Shown here piece by piece: positions 45,137 to 54,627 of a stretch of 64,000 nt of DNA. Where the stretch lies: assembly GCA_002946415.1 (NCBI GenBank), contig NJPS01000065.1:124001-188000 (forward strand). Direction: 5' to 3'. The DNA is from Rutstroemia sp. NJR-2017a BVV2. Lineage: Eukaryota; Ascomycota; Leotiomycetes; Helotiales; Rutstroemiaceae. Made by a program: the position numbers and the translations under genes. The notes below the pieces were generated by a model, which saw nothing but the letters and a program-made list of their open reading frames with translations, did not search any database and was not told where the DNA came from. Position 1 is the first letter of the stretch. Every line of letters begins with the position of its first letter.

Positions 45137-46389
45137 TATGAGGCTAAGATGTATCTAAAGTATGAATTACTGTATGGTGAAGGTGAAGAGAAGCTGTGAT
45201 ATAAGGTTCAGAAAAGAGGAAAACAGCGGAAACAAACCATGACTCGTGCATGCAGCGTAGGAATGTGCCACGTATAATTCCTTCTTTCTTTTTATTCTGT
45301 CGGCGACGATCAGATGGAATTTGCTGAATGGCCGAGTAGTGGTAAATTTTTATGATGGAGGGGAAATCTTGGATCTGAGACATACACGTAGATCGAAAAT
45401 CGTTCCTTGATGAGGTGTGGTCGGGTCTGTGAATAACCTGAAATATGTAGTGGATATGCTGTTCAAATCCTGTTGAGAATCGACAGGAATGACTGCGATG
45501 AAGTAAGGAGGACAAAATATTGATCGTTGTGACATGTCCTGAAATTGAGGGTAATGATGTATGTGCGTATTTGTGAATCAACTAGCTCATGCCCATGCGA
45601 AGTACTTGTAATGATGAGCGGAATATATAGATGATGTCCAGGAGTGACTTCTGACTTCTTCCATCCCGATGATTAGTTTCCCAAGCAGGCGATTTCGAAG
45701 GTCAGATAAAACGTAGTAGAAGATCTCCTGCCAGACATTGTTTGTGGCTAGAGGTTCAGATTTGGTGAAGATGGGATGAAAGAATGGATTCACTTCTCAT
45801 TTGCAACACTTTTAATTTCTTTTCATGGCCAGATTACATCTTGGTGATCGTCCCTTTCTGTAGCATAAACACATGAATAATCTTTCCTAATTAATAGAAA
45901 ACCAAGCCGACTTAAGTCACAAGTTTCGATTGTACGTTAAGACAGTTATGGTTTATCCTAGATTGGTCCTCATGAGTCTACAAGCCAAAAGCGCCATATA
46001 CTATGTGGCGGCGCAGAGATACTGATCTCTATTAATGTGAGTTCGGGCGTTTAGGGTCCACTGGGACTTGGAATATATTGGTCTGAAGATCCGACGATAC
46101 AATCTCGTTCTCATCTGATGAAGAAAGTGGCGCAAGTTACCATAACTCATCAATCTCTGGATGGCGAACGCAAGATGCATGTATGATATGTCCTGAGCCG
46201 CTTGGATCGAACAGAGAGTCATAGAGTCATACATAGTGATATTGCTTAACGCGGGATATACTCGAGTAGATACTCAAATAAGCATACATTTTGATGTATG
46301 CAGTATCCACAACTAGATGATAATGGCCCGGGATTGATTGTATTCTAACGGGGAATAAGTCTATGTGAAGCAGAAGACGACTGTTTCTT
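45137..46389. other. Intergenic, ~1.25 kb
   Basis: Promoter of the 2EXR gene and 3' flank of DEG1. Minus frames at 45144-45581, 45587-45793 and 46001-46234 carry no domain and look like chance. Confidence 0.4.
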
Positions 46390-48175
46390 CTATTCAACCA
46401 TAGTTTCCTCATCAGTCTTCCCCGGTTCTTCAATCTTCATCCTCTTAAACCCACTCTTCTGATCCTTATCAACCAGCCCTTTCCGGACTGCATACCTCTC
46501 ATTCACCACCTCCACCGTATCAGTCCTCGACTTGCTCATAACGTTCTGGTAGCGACCCTGCAGCTTCGGTGAATCACTGCCATCAAAGATTTTCTGACTT
46601 CTTCCCTTCGTGCCTTTTCCATTACTCAATTCTTCCGGTGCTTTTCCCTGGCGACTCACTATTCCCATAAGCTCACCAGCCATAATCGAATCGATTTTGC
46701 GTTCTCTCCACACCTGCCATAGATCATCCATAAGCCCTGCTTGTCCGAATTTTCCTTCCGCAAAGCCGGGAACGTCGCCAATATAGCACCAATCTATAGC
46801 ATCTTTCCTTTCCGGGTCGTCATCGCGAGGGAAGATGCAATCCCACAAGACAAGAGGAGTATCGGTAGCCATTTCGTATGTTGGTCTTCCGGGATTCTTC
46901 TCTATATCTAGTAGTTCTGTCACCAGAGAAGGCTTCTCAAGACCCTGGCCAACGAGAAAGAGAATCGCAACCATATGCCGAACTTGATGCCACAAGAACG
47001 CCGATCCATGCAGCGTAAAGGAATATATCTTTGGAGCTTTACTTTCTCCGTGTTTAAGATCCAATTCCTTATCCGCGAAAGAAGATCCGTTCACGAAACC
47101 CATCGAGCTCGTGTAATCTTCTACCTCCTCAATATCCGCATAGAAAATTCTTCGTTCAAAGTTCGTGATTTGCTTCCCTGGGTCCACTTTGCAAAAGTTC
47201 CGGAAGTCATGCAGACCTTCATAAAGCTTTGCTGCTTGCCTCATAGCATCGATATTCAGCCAGCCATCTTTGATATCACTCGCTGATACTCCCGTCTCGA
47301 GATGGTTGGGGACAGGACAGAATGCGGGCTGTGTAAAGAAATATCGATAGCGACGTTCGCGGCAGGAGAAACGGGCAGAGAAATCAGTAGGTGGTGACGG
47401 ACACCAGGCGAGGATCCGAATATCTGGGGGAAGAAGACGATTCAAGACTTGTGGGTAGGGAATCTCATCGCGAATGGGATCGAAATCAAGGGTCTCCTGT
47501 AGTTCCGGGTCCGAGAGATCAATTTTGGCGCCTTCGGTTCCTCCCACGGGATGCTCAGAGGGGGAGAGTGGAGGGGATGAAATCTCAATGCCTTCCGGTC
47601 GAGGGTGTGTGTTATGCATATCGACATCTTCCTTTCCCGCTACAACATTGTCTTGCGTGCTGGTCTTTGGTTTCGGAAGCGGTCGATTACTCCTCACTCT
47701 AAGGCTTATAACCTGCCCGAAGGCGCTGACTCCTTTATCCGTCCTGCCGCACTTTGCATAATCGCAACCATCCCAATTGACCTCACCAGGAGCCCGTGGA
47801 TCGACATTCGGAAATATAAGACGAGCTTTGTTTAAAGCTTTCCACAGTTCCAATTCAATTGTAGGTAAAGGTTTGACGTGTCCACCGTGATGTTCGAACC
47901 CATTGTATCGTTTCCCTAGGTAGGCAAGCTTGAGCGCTATGTGTCGTGTGTTGTATTTTGAGGGATCAAAGTCTCGGTCGTGGCGGGGCTTCTTCCAGGA
48001 CTTTTTCGGTGCGGGGTTTGCGCTGGAGGTTGTGTCAGCTTGGAAATTGTAACATTAGGCGCTCCTCTGACACGGCGCACCTCTGAGTCTTTTCTTTCAG
48101 CTCCCTCTCCAACTGCGTGACCCTCTTGATCAGGTCCTCATGCGACCATCCATTATAGTCAGGCCCTTTCTCCAT
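46390..48175 (-). CDS. DEG1: tRNA pseudouridine(38/39) synthase Deg1/Pus3
   Basis: Two exons (48081-48175, 46390-48022) encode 575 residues from the ATG at 48175. The intron (GTGCGC...GCTGACAC...CCTCCAG) was set by the SANPAPKKSW frame. A short N-terminal coiled coil (HEDLIKRVTQLERELKEK) is typical of Pus3. The TruA-type catalytic core includes RHIALKLAYLGKRYNGFEHH and YAKCGRTDKGVSAFGQVI, where the Asp of GRTDKGVSA is the nucleophile. Later blocks are RFSCRERRYRYFF, LHDFRNFCKVD and FLWHQVRHMVAILFLVGQG. It modifies U38/U39 of tRNA anticodon arms; the yeast enzyme serves cytoplasmic and mitochondrial tRNAs. An in-frame ATG at 48331 would add 52 residues resembling a mitochondrial presequence. 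It is divergent from the GTPase gene. Confidence 0.93.
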
Positions 48176-48549
48176 CTTGTTGCTCGTAATTCTCTCTGCG
48201 AATATTCGCGCATCAAACGTGCTCTCGATCTCTTTTGTTGGCCAGCCTCTGGTCCTGCTGACGTGCGAGAACCTTGGCTGAAGCAGAAAGAACCGTCTCC
48301 CGGATATGAAATGCTGTCGCAAAGCAAACATTCATATAAAGCTCCCCCGCTTGCTGTTTGGTTGACTCATGAAATCTTGAGCCAATAAGCTTGGGTTTGA
48401 TATTTTTTCACGAGGTTCATAGCCATATGACAGGGGTGAATAGCTTATCAGCTTATCGCGAAGTTGCAATAATTCCTTTTGCTGTGCCATCTTTAAACTC
48501 AATTTGTACTGCAACTCTCAATCATGTTGTTGTCGGATCATTATGAACA

Positions 48550-49432
48550 ATGGATCCAGGCACGAAAGATCCGATAGAAACGACTGTCCTTCTTCTGGGT
48601 GATCCAGAAGTAGGCAAATCTACATTTTTATCGTAAGCCTCCTTCTATAACCAATCCTCGCATCCCAAGATTACCCCTCCCCCGCGCCGAAACCCCCTTT
48701 CTCTGATGATGTAGGACAACTCACATCATCTCACATTAGCCAGCCACCATCTACCTCATCCTCGACCTCCACCCCTGCCCATCTGCTTCTAGATGCTCAT
48801 CAACCATTCACGTTTGGAGTTCGCTTCTCCAACGTTCCATACCGTATCAACTTTTATGATACTGCATCGCCGGTGGACTGGAGGACGCTGAAACCGAATG
48901 TCGTGATATTATGTTATGCTGTTTCACAACGATTGAGTCTAATCAATATCACGAGATACGTAAGTACATCCATGGTGGTCTCCTCAAAGATGGAGTCATC
49001 CTGTGGAAACGGAGCTAGAAATCCTGACAACCTTCACTGCTGAAACTAACATCTATCATAGTGGGCAAAAGAACTTCAAACGGCCTTTCAATATGAAATG
49101 CCGATCCTCCTACTAGCTCTGAAGAGAGATCTCAGATCGGAGAAAGATCCGAATGGGATAATTTATCCTCAGGAGGGGCATCGTATTGCACAGGAACTGA
49201 GATGTGACCGCTACATGGAGTGAGGGATTCTCTTTCCCCCTTCCTTATGTTCCTCGATTCCTACAAACGTAACTAGCTAACCAAGCTCAGGTGCTCATCA
49301 ATGACAGGCGAGTTAGTAGCCGAAGTCTGGGAAGACATCAGTCGAACAGCAGTTCTTGCTGTCGGCGGAGGAAAGAATGGCGCAGATGACGGAAGTGGGG
49401 GATTGAGTGAAGGGGGATGTGAAGTTATGTGA
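48550..49432 (+). CDS. Atypical Rho/Ras-like small GTPase with CaaX end
   Basis: Four exons (48550-48632, 48740-48959, 49062-49219, 49291-49432) encode 200 residues. G1 is GDPEVGKST (residues 17-25), split close to the P-loop by intron 1. The G3 region is FYDTASPVDW: the usual DTAG is DTAS, and the catalytic Gln is absent, so hydrolysis may be weak. G4 is LALKRDLR in place of NKxD-type, with Rho-like TKxD spacing. G5 is ECSSMTGE. The protein ends GGCEVM, a CaaX box for prenylation. Residues IIYPQEGHRIAQELRCDRYM resemble Rho proteins. The first acceptor (CATTAG at 48739) is the only one giving an open frame, but the Ser/Thr-rich residues after it are unusual. Divergent from DEG1. Confidence 0.78.
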
Positions 49433-51137
49433 TTTTGCTGTTGGATAGTATCTCTGTCACCGGCAGGCGTTAAAACGAGGCGCAGTTGAGGATATGGCGA
49501 GTTGGTACACACAGATGCAATTTTGAATTTGACTATAATTTTCTCCTTTTGCATACTACTTTCTACGCCCGCACGCCTTATACAGAAACTGCTGGGCTAT
49601 CATTGTTCGGCGTAAATTGCGACCTTTCACACATCTTCTACCCGATCGGCTTCGGGAACCGACCATTGAGTTATCTCCAGCTGTGTATATTCATGTCACA
49701 CGCATACTCTTGCTGCGCTACACAACTCTCAGCTCACGCCCATTCCTAACACACTTACGGAGCACGAACGTAGTCAACTTTTCTCCTCCCTAACACCTAC
49801 TACTCACACTTCCTTCCAAATAAGTATCAAAAACAATACACGTAGGAACTCAACTGCCGACACTAGATCGGAACTAGACCCTGATCTACTTACTGAGTAT
49901 AAGTCCCCAGAAATGGTGTTCACTCACGACCTCGAATCTGCGTTCATATCTCATATGCCATGCTTGTCAGAGAACCATGAACTACTCGCAGAAGCCCTTG
50001 GGTACAACATTTCTTGATATATGATGATAATGAGCAGATTCAACCCAACCAGTGTGGGAGAACCTAGCTCGTTGCAAGTCTGTGATTTAGATATCACGTA
50101 GCATTGTAGAGAAAGATTTGAGCTTTTAAGAATTCTTCTTCTCGTCTAGTCATCATTTTCTCGATACAATGGACTGCCAGTTTCGCTCTCCAAGGTAAGT
50201 TGTCTACCCCGGAATCTAACCCACTGTCCCGAGGGGCCGCTCACCTGACCGCTGTTGACATTCGCCAAAAGTCTAATAGCAGATATGCTGTAACTTACCA
50301 TAGGAAGAACTCATTGACACCTCATGACTATCCGTCCTTCTCGCCCTTGTTCGCAGTATGAGTTCTACATTCGCAACATAATCTCTAATACTCAAAACAA
50401 TCTCATCCCATATTCGAAACGTCCGATACGAAACATCCATCCACATCCCCACTAGCAAGGGTACATCGGACGCACTCTCAGCCTTCTATTCTAGCGATCA
50501 TCGGATACGCAGTACAAGTGAGTATTCACTGACCCGACGCAATCTTCTCCACCTGAAGTCGATGAACTTCCAATCTCGGACCATGAACTAGTGTGGAGAA
50601 GCGTGTGGAGATCCCCAGATAATCTTCTCCGGATGACCAAACTAAGTATATGCTTATGTACCGCGCTTGCGAAGTATGAGACCACTTCACGTCATACGGG
50701 GACGCAATGACGAAACGCAAAAAGGAGAATCAGCAAAAATACCGAAACGAAAACCTTACTCATAAATTACCCCTAAACCAATAGATTCCAAGGCTTTATT
50801 CAATTTTTTGTTCAAAATCTATGCTTTCTCTAGTATGCTTTACAAAAGTAGTATGCAACTCTCGACGCCTAATATCCAGCACTTGGTTGTTAAAGACGTT
50901 CAATGGAAATCTACCAAAGATCGAGTATATCTAAGTTCTTAATGCCATATGACCATATGGAAAGATTCTTGTCCGCAATGCGGTTGTATGGGTATAGCAA
51001 TTGTATCTGAGCCATAAAATTGCAGTGCGCCAAATACTCTACCCATATGCTCCATAACTCTCCCGATGCCTTAAAACTCCTGAACACAATGCCTGAGAAT
51101 TCAAAAATCAAAGATTGTAGCCAACCTTCACTTCAGT
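49433..51137. other. Intergenic, ~1.7 kb
   Basis: 3' flanks of the GTPase gene and the PRPP synthetase gene. A possible small spliced minus-strand frame at 50273-50584 is listed separately. Otherwise only short domain-free frames. Confidence 0.4.
50273..50584 (-). CDS. Candidate small spliced gene, 87 residues
   Basis: On the minus strand an ATG at 50584 opens MVRDWKFIDFRWRRLRR (50534-50584). A GTCAGT donor and a GAATAG acceptor remove 48 bp. The frame continues in 50273-50485 as KAESASDVPLLVGMWMDV... to TAG. It is rich in aromatic and Arg residues and has no known domain. A GTAAGT inside the second exon offers another splice form. This is weak: it rests on frame and consensus only, and could be chance. 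Confidence 0.2.
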
Positions 51138-52525
51138 CTAGTCATACTGAAACAAAACAGAGATGGACTCTCCATGGTGTACACGTCGAATTGCCTCGGC
51201 GAAGACGGGTCCAACTTCCAGAACCTCTAATTTCGGGCATAGTCGTCGATGCTCATCTTGTGGAACGCTATTGGTAACAATAACCTTATCAAGCGCAGAT
51301 GCGTTGATGCGTTCAATCGCATCACCACTGAACACGCCATGGGTGATCAGAGCATACACATACGTTGCGCCTTCTTTCTTGAGCAATTTCGCGGCTCTTG
51401 TAATTGTGTTTGATGTATCGGCCAAATCATCGATGAGTATAGCAACTTTATTACGAACTTCTCCGACTAGCATCATGGTGGCATTTTGACGGTCGGTAAT
51501 TCGTGTAGGTCGACGTTCCTAAGGGATATGAGTGTGCGCAGGAGTAGAATTATGGGTATCATTACCTTGTGAATTAATGCAAAATCCATGTTAAGCCCAT
51601 CCGCAATTGCAGTGGCTCTCTTTGCTCCACCAGCATCAGGACTTACGACAATCGCATCTTTGAAGTCCGGAATATTTTGCTGGATGTATCTTTTCAGAAG
51701 TGGTTTGCCATACAAATTGTCCACTGGAATATCGAAGAAACCCTGGTATTGAGGGTCGTGAAGGTCCATGGTTATTATGTGGTCCGCACCAGCGCAAGTC
51801 AAAAGATCTGCTACCAATGTACCGGCTTGTGCTACCCATTGCTTGTATCCCGGTTTGGCTTGGAAAAGGCTCTTTGCCTGGCCATTGATAAAGCCTGGGT
51901 TCTCGTAATCGTGGGTAGTGAAAGGTGGAACAGTCGCGGATGTTGCTGAGCCTTCGCTGAAGCGGCCATTGGTGATCGACTGAATAGAATCTGCTGTGTC
52001 TTGTCTTCTGGGTGTTATTCCATTGGACATCTGCGTATTGATTTGGTCGAGGGAGGCCTTGCCAAGCTTCTTTTGCAGCTTGTCAATGCCGTTCACACCA
52101 TTTGTAAGACCTGGGGTTTGAGGAGTATATGGGCCAGGAGTCGCTGGACGACTTTCGAAGGTAAAGTCTCGATTGACATCAGTAGGACCTCTGGCAAGAG
52201 GTGCGCCAACCTTGTTGTAGGGGAGATCGGGTTGTCGTGAATAGGGAAACAAAGGAAGAACAGCGGTGACACGTTTGGCAGATCCAGTTTTGCAGGCCGA
52301 GATCATAATGCAGAGATCTACAAAATGATCATTGGCCTTTCCTCCACCGGATTGGATGATGTAGACATCTTTCCCACGAACTGAATCTTGGATTTCAAGC
52401 CGGCTCTCACCAACTGAAAATTTCTTAAGAATCCGGTTGCAAGGTGGGACACCAAGAGTATTGCAAATCATCTCAGTGATTTGCGGATGGGAATTCCCTC
52501 CCAGGACAACAATATTACGAACCAT
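51138..52525 (-). CDS. PRS1: Ribose-phosphate pyrophosphokinase (PRPP synthetase) with fungal insertion
   Basis: Two exons (51566-52525, 51138-51518) encode 446 residues. The start [20 protein letters not shown] and the blocks [58 protein letters not shown] and [17 protein letters not shown] are canonical. The PRPP-binding loop is [14 protein letters not shown] Ser/Thr/Pro/Asn-rich insertion of ~115 residues lies after GAPLARG and before YKQWVAQAG, like the non-homologous regions of yeast Prs1/Prs5. Those regions link PRPP synthesis to cell-wall signalling in yeast; for this protein that is inference. The enzyme makes PRPP from ribose-5-phosphate and ATP. The intron (GTAATG...CTTAG) sits in the catalytic flexible loop. 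It is divergent from RPC17. The Prs1-versus-Prs5 symbol is uncertain. Confidence 0.93.
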
Positions 52526-53214
52526 GACTTCGAATGGCTATGGAATGAAACGATTGAAATAGATGGCTTGGCTTTGGTGCTGGGGATGGGAAACGAAGGA
52601 AAAAAGATATTTGCTTTGGCCGAAGTGGGTGAAATGCGGGTGCGGGAAATCTTTTTGGGGAGGGTTTTGTTTCGCAGCCGCGTCAAAATTCCACGCTAGG
52701 TAGGCGGTGGAGAGGAGCCTTGGGAATATGTATGAAAGAGTTGGCCGACGAATGATAAGGCGGCTGTAGGGTGGAGAGATCAGACGGATAGCTAGAAGAT
52801 GTTGCGAATTGTCCAATAATAAAGATTCTGATGAGAGAACAGCCGTCCAAACATGGGATCGAATATAATTTGATAGCTCTCTGCAGTGCTTGCGTTGCAA
52901 ACGAAAATTCTCTCCCAAAGAAAAAAAATGTCAGATTATCATATGCAAGACAGCTTTTCTGTGTGGACCGAAGGAAAAAAAGATTCAACGGCGCAAGTTT
53001 GGCCGACGGATCTGGTGACGTGCCTAGCCTAAAGTTGCTTAGCATGCAACCCCGCTGCAAGGCTGATCTCGCTTAAAATGTCTGCATGATAATTTGACTT
53101 CGCGACTTCAATCCGTCTCCCCCCCAAGGCTGAACACTCATCACAAAAGCATTGCTGCACCCAATTCTAGGAAAACAGTACGCTTGTAATCCGGTTGCCT
53201 AATTCTGTTACGCA
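52526..53214. promoter_or_regulatory. Bidirectional promoter region PRS1/RPC17
   Basis: A 689-bp gap between divergent starts. It includes an A tract (52919-52927) and a C-rich stretch near 53118. No reading frame is supported. Shared control is only suggested by geometry. Confidence 0.4.
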
Positions 53215-53755
53215 ATGAAGATTCTAGAGGCACAGTCAGCTACTCTGACTAATTTTGAAGTCTACAAACACCTCAAGGAGATCCAAACAAAACCCCGGAC
53301 TGGAGGAAGAAGGCCCGGGAATCTGGACAATGTCGTGAAGGAGGTTAGCAATTCTTCTTCCCAAACACCCAATTCATTTCTTACCGACCCTTTCTTAGCT
53401 ACTCCAATACCTCGAAGAAGCTCCTTCACCATTCGCAGAGAAACCCTGTCCCTATAACGACGAAACCATCAGAACCCTCCTCGAACGTCTCCGTCCTTAC
53501 AATTTAACCAAAGCCGAAGTACTTATGATTCTCAACCACCGCCCCACCAATCTAGAGAACCTGAATACTATAATTGAAGAGATGGAGTTTCGAATATCCG
53601 ACGATGATCAATGGGCCGTTGTGGAGATTGTTAAGGAGGTTCTAGGATGTCATGATCAAGAAGAGATGAGACAAACCATGACGGATAATGCGCAAAAAGC
53701 TCGAACCGATCAAGAGGAAAGGATGAGGCAGGATATGGAAGAGAAAGATGGTTGA
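53215..53755 (+). CDS. RPC17: RNA polymerase III subunit Rpc17 (C17/RPC9)
   Basis: Two exons (53215-53343, 53399-53755; intron GTTAGC...TTCTTAG, 55 bp) encode 161 residues, the same length as yeast Rpc17. The N-terminus MKILEAQSATLTNFEVYKHL is typical. The HRDC-like C-domain has LLERLRPYNLTKAEVLMILN and RPTNLENLNTIIEEMEFR. The C-terminus is charged (QEERMRQDMEEKDG). Rpc17 pairs with Rpc25 as the Pol III stalk and contacts Brf1 during initiation. It lies divergent from PRS1. Confidence 0.92.
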
Positions 53756-54627
53756 GTTTGGGTGAAGGCTCCTATTCCAGATTCTATGAGTGCATGATGG
53801 TTGGTATATATGGTGCTTGGTGATAGCACATATATACATACCCATCTCGTATCTCCAAGCCCTTTGATTCTTCTGAGTAAGGATCCAAGCACAGCCTTGG
53901 AGGGGCGCTTCCGCTATCAAGTCTACCAAAGGCATAAGATACCCAAATTCCCTTCAAATTATTATTCGTCTTTCACGCATAAGGTTAGTCGGCAAATTCT
54001 TGTTGCTAGTGATGGTTGGAGTGGGTGAATATAGAGAGAGAGAAAGAGGTGACTGCAAGAAGAGAACAGATGTTGTATTAATGGCAGTGTTTATTTTGGA
54101 GTGGGACAGGGACGCGAGGGCTTTTGCGACAAGCATGACAAGGAGGGCATGCCCATACTGTGAAACCTCCAGGTTCGATAGACGTCTGTAAATATCTCAC
54201 AGGCAATCTAGAATTGCATCCATTAGCACATCATAACATATCACACATGATACTTCATCCGCGACCAATTTCGGTAAATCTAAGTTCAGTCCATTTATGT
54301 GTGCAAGGAAGAGCAAATACCATATACTAGTTGTCTAGCTGACCTTCTCAACATCATATTCCCATCACTTCATAAACGTCGTAAAAAGAAAAGAAAATTC
54401 CAGGAGAAGCGGAAATGATGTATACCCATTGAGTATGACTCCTACTCAACCCCAGCTTCCCATACCAAATATTTTGTTTCACACTGCTGTGAGATGGATA
54501 ATAGCAGAAAAGAAGAGAACAAATGCCATAGTCGGCATCTATTCCACTCCTTGTTCCCAACAAAGAGTTTCGACTTCCGCACGGATTCTTGTTCCTACTG
54601 GGAAAGAAGATAAACGAAAATGATAAG
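53756..54627. other. Intergenic between convergent genes
   Basis: 3' flanks of RPC17 and the RS-rich gene, ~0.87 kb. ATATA-rich near 53810-53840. No supported gene. Confidence 0.4.

Noticed and set aside
47885..47905. tRNA-like GTTCGAACCC word
   Set aside because: It lies inside the DEG1 coding exon, with no A-box or cloverleaf around it.
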